This document shows, in pieces, positions 42,389 to 54,900 of a DNA stretch of 64,000 bases (positions are counted from its first letter, which is position 1; each line of letters begins with the position of its first letter). The DNA is from Lachnospiraceae bacterium. GTDB lineage: Bacteria > Bacillota > Clostridia > Lachnospirales > Lachnospiraceae. The notes beneath the pieces are model-generated. The model was not told the DNA's origin. It did no database searches and saw only the letters and a list, made by a program, of their open reading frames with translations. Position numbers and translations under genes: made by a program. Where the stretch lies: positions 1 to 64,000 of the forward strand of contig JAFQIE010000044.1 in the NCBI GenBank assembly GCA_017397645.1, in the 5' to 3' direction.

Positions 42389-43156
42389 ATGAATTTTATT
42401 GTGTCTGCAAATACGGATATCGGAATAGTGAAAGATACCAACCAGGACAGTCTGTCTGTAAAGGTGATAAACACCCCCATAGGCAGAATGTCTTTTGCTG
42501 TTTTATGCGATGGTATGGGCGGATTGGCCAAGGGTGAAGTTGCCAGTGCTTCCGTTATTCGCGCATTTGATACATGGGCAAAGCAAGAATTACCTTCTTT
42601 GTGCAATGCTCCCCTTGATGAAAATGTAATTCGTGTTCAGTGGGAAAAAATACTTCTTGACCAAAACACTGCAATAAAAACATATGGTGGACGTCAGGGC
42701 GTTAGATTGGGAACAACAGCGGTAGTTATGCTATTAACCGAGAATCAATACTATGTCATGAATGTAGGAGATTCGCGAGCATATGAAATTACTGAGCACC
42801 TCACTCAAATCACAAATGACCAAACTTTTGTGGCGCGAGAAGTTGCGTTGGGAAATATGACTCCGGAACAAGCTGAAGTTGATGAGAGACGAAGCGTTCT
42901 TTTACAGTGTATTGGTGCATCTGAAGAAGTTTATCCGGATTTCTTTACCGGACCTGCTCGAGTTAACGCCACATATATGCTATGTTCTGACGGATTTCGG
43001 CATGAGATTACCCCTGGTGAAATTTATGATAAATTTCAACCGGGTGTATTGTGGGATGATCGCACCATGAACCAACACACGATTGATTTGATTGAACTTA
43101 ACAAACAACGTAATGAACGGGATAACATTTCCGTGGTTCTTGTAAGAACTTTTTAA
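42389..43156 (+). CDS. PP2C-family Ser/Thr phosphatase (first)
   Basis: 255 residues from ATG 42389 (AAGAAGGT eight bases upstream; an earlier ATG at 42353 gives a charged extension). Metal-binding motifs: D-T-N-Q-D-S, C-D-G-M-G-G (D41), G-T-T-A-V, G-D-S-R-A-Y, C-S-D-G-F and E-R-D-N-I-S-V. It removes phosphate from Ser/Thr, normally opposing the kinase encoded next, 14 nt downstream. Confidence 0.93.
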   Translation: MNFIVSANTDIGIVKDTNQDSLSVKVINTPIGRMSFAVLCDGMGGLAKGEVASASVIRAFDTWAKQELPSLCNAPLDENVIRVQWEKILLDQNTAIKTYGGRQGVRLGTTAVVMLLTENQYYVMNVGDSRAYEITEHLTQITNDQTFVAREVALGNMTPEQAEVDERRSVLLQCIGASEEVYPDFFTGPARVNATYMLCSDGFRHEITPGEIYDKFQPGVLWDDRTMNQHTIDLIELNKQRNERDNISVVLVRTF

Positions 43157-43170
43157 CGGAGGGAAAATAA

Positions 43171-44838
43171 ATGCTTGAAATAGGGTCACTTGTCGATGGC
43201 AAGTACAAAATACTAAACAAAGTTGGTCAGGGTGGCATGAGTGTTGTTTACCTTGCCATGAACGAAAAGGCCAATAAGCAGTGGGCAGTTAAGGAGGTCC
43301 GTAAAGATGGTGTCCTTGATTTTGAATCTGTGAAACAAGGTTTGGTGGCAGAAACAGATATTCTAAAAAAATTAAACCATCCCAACTTGCCGAGTATTAT
43401 CGACGTTATCGACCAGGATGATTCTTTTATTATCATCATGGACTACATACAGGGTAACTCACTAAATAGAGCGCTGGATGAGTTTGGTGCACAACCCCAG
43501 GAATTGGTTATCGACTGGGCAAAGCAGTTGTGCGACGTTTTGGGGTATTTGCACAGCAGAACTCCGGCTATCATTTATCGTGATATGAAACCTGCGAACG
43601 TAATGTTGAAACCTGATGGCAATGTAATGCTGATAGACTTCGGTACGGCTCGCGAGTATAAAGAGAAGAATCTAGCTGATACAACCTGTTTGGGAACGGT
43701 TGGTTACGCGGCACCCGAACAGTTCGGTGGTATGGGACAAACGGATGCAAGAACAGATATATACTGTTTGGGAGCAACATTATACCATCTAGTCACAGGC
43801 ATGAATCCCTGTGAGCCTCCATATGAGATTAAGCCCATTCGAGAAATCAATCCGACACTATCCAGCGGACTCGAAAGAATTATTCAAAAGTGTACACAGC
43901 GTAATCCGGAGGATAGATATCAATCATGTGCGGAATTGATGTACGCCCTCGAACATTACGAGGAAATAGATGATATTCATCGTAAGAAGCAAAAGAAACA
44001 ACTGAGCAAGTTTATTGTGTCTGCAGCCATGACGGTTGTGCTTGGAATTACTTCAGCAGTAAGTTATATGGCAGCTGAAAATAAGAAAAGTGAGAATTAT
44101 GACGAAATCCTGAGAGTGGCGACAGAAACTGCAGATTATTATGAGGCTATTTTGACAGATTCTACTAAAACGGATGCCTACCTTCAGTTCAACGAATACC
44201 TGATAGATGATTTCGTGCTAACCAAAGAAGAAGGTCATCAGCTGATTCAATTACGAAGTGGTCTGGATCAGAAAAAAGCAAGTGGTTTTTCGGAGAATAT
44301 CAATGTTCTTGAGAATCTCCGATTAAACAATCCTGAAGGCTATCAGGATGTTTGCTATGAGATAGGATCAACATTCCTTTTCTATTATGACTTGAATATT
44401 GACCGTGACAGATATTCAAATGCTGCAAAGTGGTTTGAGGGATCTAAAGAGAAATATGCAATCGCCGAAATTTACTGTGATATCGCAAACTGTCTTGAAT
44501 TAATTAACCAATACAACGGTTCTAAAATCAAGCAAACAGAGAAAATGTATGAGGAGTACGGCAGCCTTTGGGAAATGATTCAAGAACTAAAAGGCAAAGC
44601 GGACGAATTTGACAGTGTCGATTCAAAGCTTCAGGTATGGAATGAAATCAATGGTATGATTAACACCAACATTGCGCCTTTCCTAGAAGTTACAGACAAA
44701 ACAGAATTGACGAATCTTTTGAACGTGATTTCAGAAGATGCCGGTAAGGTAAATAAATCGGTGATTGAAGAAGATATCAAGGCTCTGCAAAATTCTATTA
44801 CAGAAACAATCAAAAAGATTGATTCAGCAATTGAGTAA
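43171..44838 (+). CDS. membrane Ser/Thr protein kinase without PASTA domains (first)
   Basis: 555 residues. Kinase domain about 10-270: G-Q-G-G-M-S-V-V-Y, Lys41 (A-V-K-E-V), catalytic Asp138 in Y-R-D-M-K-P-A-N (Tyr replaces the usual His), D-F-G at 156-158, A-P-E-Q. One membrane segment (about 281-303) is followed by ~250 residues of helical, acidic, extracytoplasmic sequence with no recognised sensor family. Unlike PrkC it has no PASTA repeats. Next gene 12 nt downstream. Confidence 0.92.
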   Translation: MLEIGSLVDGKYKILNKVGQGGMSVVYLAMNEKANKQWAVKEVRKDGVLDFESVKQGLVAETDILKKLNHPNLPSIIDVIDQDDSFIIIMDYIQGNSLNRALDEFGAQPQELVIDWAKQLCDVLGYLHSRTPAIIYRDMKPANVMLKPDGNVMLIDFGTAREYKEKNLADTTCLGTVGYAAPEQFGGMGQTDARTDIYCLGATLYHLVTGMNPCEPPYEIKPIREINPTLSSGLERIIQKCTQRNPEDRYQSCAELMYALEHYEEIDDIHRKKQKKQLSKFIVSAAMTVVLGITSAVSYMAAENKKSENYDEILRVATETADYYEAILTDSTKTDAYLQFNEYLIDDFVLTKEEGHQLIQLRSGLDQKKASGFSENINVLENLRLNNPEGYQDVCYEIGSTFLFYYDLNIDRDRYSNAAKWFEGSKEKYAIAEIYCDIANCLELINQYNGSKIKQTEKMYEEYGSLWEMIQELKGKADEFDSVDSKLQVWNEINGMINTNIAPFLEVTDKTELTNLLNVISEDAGKVNKSVIEEDIKALQNSITETIKKIDSAIE

Positions 44839-44850
44839 GGAGGCGAAACA

Positions 44851-45441
44851 ATGACATACGAAATTTATAGATATATATTTATCGGTTCAGCCATCCTGTG
44901 CGGAGTTATGTTTGTTGTTTCGATATTGCTGTTTGTATTATTGAGGGTCCCCAAACTGATAAGTGACCTAAGTGGTTTGACAGCAAAGAAAGCAATTAAA
45001 AACATCCGAGAGCAAAACGAAGCTACCGGTGAAAAATATCATAAGGTAAGTGCTTTTAATGAGGCTCGTGGTAAATTGACAGATAAGATTTCACCTTCCG
45101 GTCGAATCGAACGTCAGGGACACTCTATGAAGTTTGGTATTGATACGACCAAGATTGCGACTCAGGAGTTGGATCCCGAAGCGCAGAGTAATGAGACAAG
45201 CGTTCTTGGTGGAAACGAGACGAGTGTTCTTGGAACGAACGAAACCAGCATTCTCAGTACGAATGAGACAAGTGTTCTTGAACCGGCGACAGGAGAGACT
45301 TCTGTGCTTTCTGAGCCTACACCGGAATCTGTCGACATTTTCAATACCACAGTTCAATTAGATGATCAAGAATTCACGATAGAGTATGAAATTACTTATA
45401 TTCACTCGAATGAGATTATTGAGATGGAGGTTGCGGGATGA
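44851..45441 (+). CDS. single-pass membrane protein with five E-T-S-V/I-L motifs
   Basis: 196 residues. Membrane segment about 9-31, a basic cytoplasmic stretch, then at about 113-155 five copies of N/G-E-T-S-V/I-L with short variable links, and an acidic C-terminal end. In each copy T is followed by L at +3, the preference of FHA domains for phosphothreonine ligands. Encoded between the kinase and the giant adhesin; start overlaps nothing, but its stop overlaps the next start by four bases. Family not recognised; a kinase substrate is inferred. Confidence 0.8.
   Translation: MTYEIYRYIFIGSAILCGVMFVVSILLFVLLRVPKLISDLSGLTAKKAIKNIREQNEATGEKYHKVSAFNEARGKLTDKISPSGRIERQGHSMKFGIDTTKIATQELDPEAQSNETSVLGGNETSVLGTNETSILSTNETSVLEPATGETSVLSEPTPESVDIFNTTVQLDDQEFTIEYEITYIHSNEIIEMEVAG
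45190..45315 (+). repeat. array encoding five E-T-S-V/I-L motifs
   Basis: Degenerate 24-bp-like in-frame repeats (AATGAGACAAGCGTTCTTGG type), the last copy slightly out of spacing. Conservation is stronger for the E-T-S-x-L residues than for the links. Confidence 0.75.
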
Positions 45442-45953
45442 TGCGTTCCAATAAAATACACTCCATTTGCTTTATAGCATCCATAATAGGTTTTCTGCTG
45501 TTATCAGCCAGTTTTTTGCTGATGCCGATAGGATTAGAATGGGAAATTCAAGGTTCCAATCTTATCACCTACTTGGCAGGCTTGTTGTTTTGGTTTGGGC
45601 TGCTTTTGGGTGTTCTATTTCAAATTATTGTTAGTATACAGCGAAAAAATTACTACAAAAGAAACAAAACCGCATTTTTAAATTCCAAACAGCCAAGATT
45701 GGGACTGATTTCTTTTTTTCAAAACAAAAAGGCCAAAGTTTTTGATGTTTTGGCCGGTGTGACACTGGCAGGTGTAGCCATTTCTATCATCCTGACAGAT
45801 GCAAGAGGATATGTGTGCTATGTGTTTATTGCACTATTTACATTCTCCTTTTGTGCGCACTGTATTTATAACGGCAAAAATTATTATTTTATAAAAAACA
45901 AAGAATCGATCAAGAAGACTCTTCGTAAAAAAAGAGCAAAATCGTCTGATTGA
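45438..45953 (+). CDS. four-helix membrane protein of unknown function
   Basis: 171 residues; ATG 45438 overlaps the upstream stop (ATGA). Four hydrophobic segments in two pairs, a basic loop between (Q-R-K-N-Y-Y-K-R-N-K) and a Lys/Arg-rich tail. No family recognised. Coupled between the E-T-S-V-L protein and the giant adhesin, so possibly part of its export or signalling. Confidence 0.75.
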   Translation: MMRSNKIHSICFIASIIGFLLLSASFLLMPIGLEWEIQGSNLITYLAGLLFWFGLLLGVLFQIIVSIQRKNYYKRNKTAFLNSKQPRLGLISFFQNKKAKVFDVLAGVTLAGVAISIILTDARGYVCYVFIALFTFSFCAHCIYNGKNYYFIKNKESIKKTLRKKRAKSSD

Positions 45954-45967
45954 GAGGAGAGCAGATA

Positions 45968-48900
45968 ATGCAAAACATGAGAAGCACTGTTTTGGCAAAG
46001 GTATTGGCATTCATACTTTCCATATCTATGATGTTGGGCAATTTTCCTAATTCGGTTATTTATGCGAATGCGGAAACGCCCGGTATGGGAACTGTCACTG
46101 CTTTTGGTAGTGGTGAGGTAAATGGAGATACCGTGACATTTAAAAATGTGTCCCTGAATTGGGTGGCAAAGGACCCGTCTATCGGCAGAGATGTGGATGG
46201 ATGGTGGGTTGGAATGAAAGTAAATGCCCCCACGGATATGACAGAAGAGCAACTTCAAGGCGCAAAGTATATCAATGCGGCTGGCGTAGAAAAGTCATTT
46301 TGGACATATAAAGATTCCCAAGAAGGAGACGCCAATCATTACATTGAAATGTGGAATGTTTTGGATGAAGCCAAACTCAACGAAGCCATTGCAAACAGGA
46401 CAAATATCGAATATGTTTGTCAGTTTAGTTGGGATGGAGACGATACTTACGAACAAACATTTAAGATGGTTGTTGAGCCTAATAGTGTCGTTTTGAAGAA
46501 GGAAGGAGTGCAGGTGTATCCTGCGGTTCCTGATTATGCTACCGTTGAACTTATTTCCGGTGGTTTGACGGTGACAGATAGCGATGAGAGTAATATCGTC
46601 ATTGAAAATACCGAAACTGTAGAACTTACATGGATTGAAGCAAATAATTCCATAGGAAGAACGGAAGACGGCTGGTGGGTCGGTTATAAGGTGGTGGCAC
46701 CTGAAAGTGTTGACATGCAGGATGCAACTTATCAGCATAAGACCTCTGATGGCTGGACAGAAGCAACACTTTTTGCTGACAGCAGAGATTCCGTGGATGG
46801 GGATGAGACTCAGTATATCGGCGTATGGCGTCTGATAAATGAAGAATACATTAATAATGCCATCGCAAACAATAAAGACATTAACTACATCACCCGCTAC
46901 GACTGGGATGGAGATCAGGTATATGAACAAACCATTCATCTCAAGGTTGTACCTTCTAAAGTGGTACTGAAAGATCAGGATGGGAAACAGGTATATCCTG
47001 AAATTACCAAGTTTGCTACTGTAAATCCTATCACCAACGGCCTGACTGTGACAGATACCGACCAGGCAAATATCGTCATCGAGAATACCGAAACTGTAGA
47101 ACTTACATGGATTGAAGCAAATAATTCCATAGGAAGAACGGAAGACGGCTGGTGGGCCGGTTACACTGTGACTGCACCTGAAGATGTCAACATGACTCTT
47201 GCAACCTACCAGCATAAGACCTCTGATGGCTGGACAGAAGCAACACTTTTTGCTGACAGCAGAGATTCCGTGGACGGTGATGAAACCCAGTATATCGGTG
47301 TATGGCGTCTGATAAATGAAGAGTATATCAATAATGCCATCGCAAACAATAAAGACATTAACTACATCACCCGCTACGACTGGGATGGAGATCAGGTATA
47401 TGAACAAACCATTCATCTCAAGATTGTGCCTTCCAAAGTTGTACTGAAGGATCAGGCGGGAGAGCAGGTATATCCGGAAATCACCAAGTTTGCTACTGTA
47501 AATCCCATCACTGACGGCCTAACTGTGACAGATACCGATCAGGCAAATATTGTCATTGAAAATAGCAATACTATTGAACTGACATGGCATGCAGCAGATA
47601 AGGATGCAGGCAGAGACAACGACGGCTGGTGGGCCGGCTATAATGTGTTAGCTCCTGAGAGTCTTAATCTCGATTTGGCAACCTATCAACATAAGACCTC
47701 TGATGGATGGACGACTTCGATTCCGTTTAAGGCGAACAGAGATTCCGTGGATGGGGATGAGACTCAGTATATCGGTGTATGGCGTCTGATTAATGAAGAG
47801 TATATCAATAATGCCATCGCAAACAATAAAGACATTAACTACATCACCCGCTACGACTGGGATGGAGATCAGGTATATGAACAAACCATTCATCTCAAGA
47901 TTGTACCTTCCAAGGTCGTACTGAAGGATCAGGCAGGAGAGCAGGTATATCCTGTGATTCCCAAGTATGCTACCGTTGACGTTATTTCTAACGGCTTGAC
48001 AGTCACAGATAGTGATAGTAGCTACATAGTGATTGAAAATAAGGATACTTGTGAACTCACTTGGAGCGCAAAAGACACTTCTATCGGCAGAGTTGAAGAT
48101 GGTTGGTGGGCCGGTTATAAGGTTGTGGCACACGAAAAAGCCAATATTGCCGAGGCAACCTATCAGCATAAGACAGCGGATGGATGGACAGGCCCGATTT
48201 CTTTTGCGGGTAGTAGAGATTCCGTGGACGGGGATGAGACTCAGTATATTGGTGTATGGCGTCTAATCAATGAGGCGTACATCAAAAATGCAATTGATAA
48301 CGATAAAGATATTAACTATATCACCCGCTATGACTGGGATGGAGATCAAGTATATGAACAAACCATTCATCTCAAGTTTAACCCTAATAAGGTAGTGCTG
48401 AAAGCACAAAACGGAGAACAGGTATATCCTTATATGGGTACGGTTATACCTTTGACCGGTGGTGTCGTTGAAGGCAACACAAGCAACCTTACACTGACAG
48501 TTAACGATGCATCCTTGACATGGTCACCGGCGGATACCTCTATCGGTAGACATAGCGATGGTTGGTGGGTCGGAATGAAGGTTGTGGCACCTGATTATGA
48601 TGAAGAGATTCTTAAAAATGCCACCTATAAGAGACGCATGACCATTAACGCCGGAGCGGAGTGGACAGATTATACTACGGTCAACTTCTGGTCGGCGAAA
48701 GACTCTGCGGCTGATGCATCTTCACACTACATCGAGATGTGGAGACTGATTAAAAATGAGGCTGAATTGGAAGCGTACAAGGCGAACGGAAAACAGATAG
48801 TTGCCGAATACGTCTTTAACTGGGATGGCGTTGGGGAAGATGACCAAACTATTACAATGACCATCGACCCGGATGGAGACATTGTCCTTAAAAAGGTTAC

Positions 48901-51900
48901 GCAGACCGGATTTGCATTCACTGATCCTAATCCCGTTGACAAATGGGTAGGAGAAAACTATACCAATACTGCTACAGGCGGTCAGGGAAGCGGAAGCATT
49001 ACATATGAAATTATAGAAGGTGCCGCTGTTGCGGATATTGATGCTGCGACTGGCGAACTTACATTCAAGAAAATCGGAGCGGTTACGGTAAAAGCAACAA
49101 AGGCTGCTGATGAGGTGTATGATACAGCAACTGCAACCTATACTGTAAAGGCAATTAAGTACTCCCAGAGTAATTTTAAGTTTGCGAATTCCAATTCTAT
49201 GATAGAAGTTGAATATGCAGACGGCAAATATACCAATGCTGCAAGCGGTGGTGAAGGTACTGGTGCAGTTACATATAAAGTGCTATCTGGTTCAGATGTT
49301 ATCACTATTAATGAGACGTCGGGTGAGGTTACCTTCCTCAAAGCAGGCGAAGCCATGATTGAGGCTACCAAAGCTGCGGATGACAACTATAACGAAATAA
49401 CCACAACTTATATTTTGAAGGTAAAAACTTCTGTACAAGAAGCATTAAGATTTGATGTGGTTCCTACCACTGTTACTTATAGTGAAGATGCGCAGAGCGT
49501 TTTGACTGTTAGTGGCGGTAGTGGAGAAGGCAAAGTTACCTATTCGATTGTAGAAGGTGATGAATACGCAACAATTGATAGTGCAACGGGTAAAATAACC
49601 ACCACTAAAGCAGGTGGAAGCATTAAAGTACAGGTAAATAAGGCAGGTGATAAAGGATATCAGGCCGCGACACCTCTTGAAGCAACAATTGTTGTAGAAC
49701 ATGCAGAACAAAGCGGATTTGAGTTTACAGAGAAAACACCTTCTGATGTTACCTATGATTACCATAACAACACCTTTACAAATACAGTAAAGGGTGGTAA
49801 TGGCACTGGCGCAGTCACATATACGTTCGCGGATATGGAATCTGATGAAATTGCAGATATTGATGCGACAACCGGTAAGATTACCATCTTGGCAGCAGGA
49901 ACAATTAACGTTGTTGCGACCAAGGCGGGAGATGAGTGCTACAAATCCGCACAGACAACTTACCAATTGAAGGTAAATCCCGCAACTCCTGATTTCAATG
50001 TAGAAAATATAAATTTGAAATACGGAACGCTGTCTTATCCGATTGTTGTTGACACTATAACAGAAGGCGGTACCGGTGAGTACCTGTATGAAATTGTTGG
50101 TGTTAATGATATCGGCGCGGCAGTAGATACAAACGGTAATTTGACATTTACTGATTCTGTAGGACAGGTTGGAACAGTTACTGTTCGTATTACGAAAGAG
50201 GCTGACAATCGTTATTCTGAATTGTCTAAGGAAATCAGTGTGACGGTTTCTTATCTTGATGTGTCTTCAGCGGCAAAACTGACCGGAGATAAGAAGAACG
50301 AGTCCGGATGGTATACGGGAATTGTTACTATAACTGCTCCCGACGGTTATTCCATTAGCAAAAATAATCAGTTGTCTAATACAGAATGGACAGATACTTT
50401 GACCTGTAATACGGATGGTGTTAATGCAGTGGATTATTATCTTAAGCATAATCAGTCCAAATACATTTCAGGCAAAATGACCGCGAACGATATCAAGATC
50501 GATACTGCTTCGCCGGCAAACTTAAGCATTGCGTACGATAAGTCCTTTGTAAATAAGTTGATTGAAACAATTACTTTTGGACTTGTTCAAGGAGAAGAAC
50601 TTATCGTAACGTTGTCCGCAACGGATGAGACCTCTGGTGTTGATTACCTCACCTGTAACATTGGTGGGCAGGATGTTGTAATCAAAGCAGTTGATTTTGA
50701 TTCCAATCAGAATGGTGTGGCTACATACAGCTTTACTATTCCTGCGGAATTTAAAAATAGCATTTCCTTTACTGCAACCGATGTGGCAGGCTGGACATCA
50801 GCTATCAAAGAGGATGGCAGAATACTGGTTATCGATACAGTATCCCCCACGCTGGATGTAGCATATGAAAATGTAAAGAAAGAGCACAACGGTATTGCAT
50901 ATTCTAACGGTGATGTAACAGTTCAATTTAAGATAACAGAAGAGAACTTCTTACTTCGCGATGCGGACCCTGTGTTCAAGATTGACACTACACCTGTGGC
51001 TTTGACATGGACACAAGAGGGAGAAGAGTGGGTTGCTGAGCACACCCTCTCTAATGATAACGTATATGATCTTTCTCTGACATTTATCGATGCACGCGGA
51101 AATGCAATGGCAGATTTCAGTAAGACAGTTGTGATTGACCGTGCACTTTCTGAAATCAGCATTGATTATGGTACCTTGGTACCTGTGAAGGATAATATCT
51201 ACAATCAGGCGAGAACAGCGACGATTGAGGTTGTAGAAGCGAACTTCGATTCAGTGAATGTTGAATTGATAGTAGAAGCAAAGGATATCACCGGTAATCC
51301 TGTAGACATTTCCGCTAAGGATTACGTAGCGTTTGCTAAGGACGCAACCAATTGGAAATATAAGAATGCGGCAGGTGAATATGTAGATGATGCAAATCAG
51401 GCTGAAGATCCTGAAAAGCATTATCTCGTACTTCCTACCTTTGATATTGATGCAATTTATAGCGTGGATGTGAAGTATATCGATCTTGCAACGAATGCAA
51501 ACGATACCTATGTTGCAGATGAATTTGTTATTGATAAGACGGATGCGGAAAACATTCAGATTGAATATAGTACACCTTTAATTGAAAAGATTATTGAGGC
51601 TGTAACCTTTGGCATCTATCAGTCAGATAAGGTAGTCGTAACAGTTACCGCAAACGATAACATCTCCGGTGTTGATTATTTTGATCTCACCTACAACCCA
51701 GTGGATGGAGCAAATAATTCCAACGAAGATGAATTCACACTTGCGAAGTATGATGCAGTACAGGACGCAACGGATAAATCCTTGTTTAGTGTTGAATTCA
51801 CTGTAGATGCTGACTTCCGCGGTACATTTACAGCAACAGCTGTGGATAATGCAGGAAATGACAGCTCTAAAGCCGATGTTAAGGTGGTTGTAGCAGACAC

Positions 51901-54900
51901 CATTGCTCCCGGCCTTGCATACGAGTGGACATTTACAGATGATCAAATGAGAGATTTTGGGAATGTTTACTATACCAAAGAAGAAAGTGCCATCAAATTC
52001 ACGGTGGAGGAGGCAAACTTTGACTTATCCCTGAAGACGGCGGATGATGAGAGTGTAGCACCTGCACCTGTGATGACAGTTAATGGAGCAGCAAAGGATG
52101 TATCTTGGATTCAGACAGCCGGAACCGATAAGTGGGAAGCAAATTACCAGCTGACCGGCAATGGTGACTACGTAGTAGAACTTTCCTATGCAGACCGTGC
52201 TACCAATGCCATGGCAACTTATACTCAAGAAGTTCATATCGACAATGTGGCACCTGAATTTGAAGTTACCTATGATAACAATGGTTATAAGAATACCAAC
52301 AATTACAATGCAGACAGAACTGCTACCATCAAGGTAACTGAGCATAACTTTAGAGCAGAAGAAGTAGTGCTTGAAGTAACTGCCAAGGACATCACCGGCA
52401 GTGCAGTGGATATTTCTTCCAAGGTATATGCAGAGTATGCAAAGGATGCTGCAAACTGGATGTACAAGAATGCGGCTGGCGAATATGTAAGCAATGTAAT
52501 GGAAGCCGTGAATGCGGACGAACATTATCTGGTGCTTCCTACCTTTGATATCGAAGCAATTTATAATGTAACTCTAAACTACACTGACCTTGCAGAGAAT
52601 GTGGCAGACGAGTACACCGCAGAATTTGTAGTGGACAAGACCGTCGCAGATAACATTCAAATTGAATATAGTACACCCTTAGCAGATAAGATTATCGAGA
52701 CAGTAACCTTTGGTATTTATAAGGCAGATGAAGTGGTTGTAACTGTAACTGCTAACGATAACATCTCCGGTGTTGATTATTTTAATCTGAAATACAACCC
52801 GGTAGACGGCGCAAATACTTCTAATGCAGACCAATTTACATTTGATGAGTATGACGCAGTACAGGATGCGGCTGACAAATCTCTGTTTAGTGTTGAATTC
52901 ACTGTAGATGCTGATTTCCGTGGCACATTTACAGCAACAGCTGTGGATAATGCAGGAAATGACAGTTCTAAAGACGATGTTAAGGTAGTTGTAGCAGATA
53001 CCATTACACCCGAACTTGCGTATGAGTGGAACTTCACCAATGATCAGGTAAGAGATTTTGAAGAAATCTATTACACAAAAGAAGCAAGTGAAATTAAATA
53101 CACTATTGAGGAAGCAAACTTCGACTTATCTCTGAAGGTAGCAGGCGATGAAACTGTAGCACCTGCGCCGGTAATGACAGTCAACGGAGAGGCTAAAGAT
53201 ATTACCTGGACCCAGATTGCCGGAACCGATAAGTGGGAGGCTGATTATCTTCTGACCGGCAATGGTGACTATATGGTAGAACTTTCCTATACTGATCGTT
53301 CCACCAACGCTATGGAAACTTTCACTCAGGAAGTACATATCGACAATGAGGCACCTGTATTTGAAGTTACCTATGATAACAACGATTACAGAAATGCCAA
53401 CAACTATAAGGCAGACAGAATTGCGACTATTAAGGTGACAGAGCATAACTTCAGAGCAGAAGAAGTGGAGCTTAAAGTAACGGCCAAGGACATCACCGGT
53501 AGCGCAGTGGATATTTCTTCCAAGGCATATGCAGAGTATGCAAAAACAGCAAGCAACTGGAAATATAAGAACGTAGCCGGAGAATATGTAAACTACGCAT
53601 CTCAGGCTGCAAATGCAGATGAGCATTATCTGGTGCTACCTACCTTTGATATTGAAGCATTTTATAAGGTGACTCTAAACTACACAGACCTTGCAGAGAA
53701 TAGAGCGGCAGAGTATGCGACAGAATTTGTAGTGGATAAGACTATCTCCAGTGATGTCACCATCGAATACAGCGCATCTATTATCGACAAGGTAATCGAG
53801 GCAGTTGCCTTCGGATTCTATCAGCCTGAAGTTACCATAATGGTAAGTGCGAAGGACCAGACAGCCGGGGTGGAAAGCTTTAACATTACATATACTCAGG
53901 TAGATGGTCAGAATAACTCAAATAAAGTCACCTATTCTACTGGTGAGCTTGTAGCACTTCAGGATGCAACGGATAAGACACTCTTTACCGCGACTCATGT
54001 TATCAGTGCACAGGCAAGAGGTAAGGTATCCGTAGACTTGATCGATAAGGCAGGTAATACCACAGGCAAAGCAGAAGAGTATGTAGTTGTAGCAGATACC
54101 ATTGCTCCCGGTCTGGCGTATGAGTGGAAATTTACCAATGATCAGGTAAGAGATTTTGAGGAAATCTTCTATACAAAAGAAGAAAGCGAAATCAGATATA
54201 CCATTGAGGAAGCGAACTTTGACTTATCGCTAAAGGCAGCGGACGACGAAAGTGTAGCACCTGCACCTGTGATGACAGTCAACGGAGAGGCTAAGGATAT
54301 TACCTGGGCCCAGATTGCCGGAACCGATAAGTGGGAAACTGATTATACACTGACCGGTAATGGTGATTATGTGGTAGAACTTTCCTATACTGATCGTTCC
54401 ACAAACGCTATGGAAACCTTTACGCAGGAAGTACATATCGATAATGTGGCACCTGTATTAGAAGTTACCTATGATAATAACGATGCAAGAAATGTCAACA
54501 ATTATAAGGCTGACAGAACTGCGACCGTCAAGGTAACCGAGCATAACTTTAGGGCAGAAGAAGTAGTGCTGGAAGTCACTGCAAAGGATGTGACAGGTAG
54601 TGTGGTTGATATTTCTTCCAAGGCATATGCTGAGTACGCTAAGGATGCGGCAAACTGGAAGTATAAGAATGCAGCAGGTGAGTATGTAAGATATGCATCC
54701 CAGGCTGTAAATGCAGACGAACATTATCTGGTGCTTCCTACCTTTGATATTGAAGCTATTTATAATGTAACTCTGAACTATACTGACCTTGCAGAGAATG
54801 TGGCAGACGAGTACGCAACAGAGTTTGTGGTAGATAAGACAGTTGCAACAGATGTGGCTATTGCGTATAGCAATTCCATCGTCGAAAAGGTGATTGAGGC

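Noticed and set aside
46295..47416. Long minus-strand open frame (373 codons) opposite the adhesin N-terminal modules
   Set aside because: It mirrors the tandem modules of the plus-strand gene, has no ribosome site and its product repeats only because the coding strand repeats. Same for 54458-55570, 55835-56881, 47648-48169, 52025-52525 and 53126-53626.
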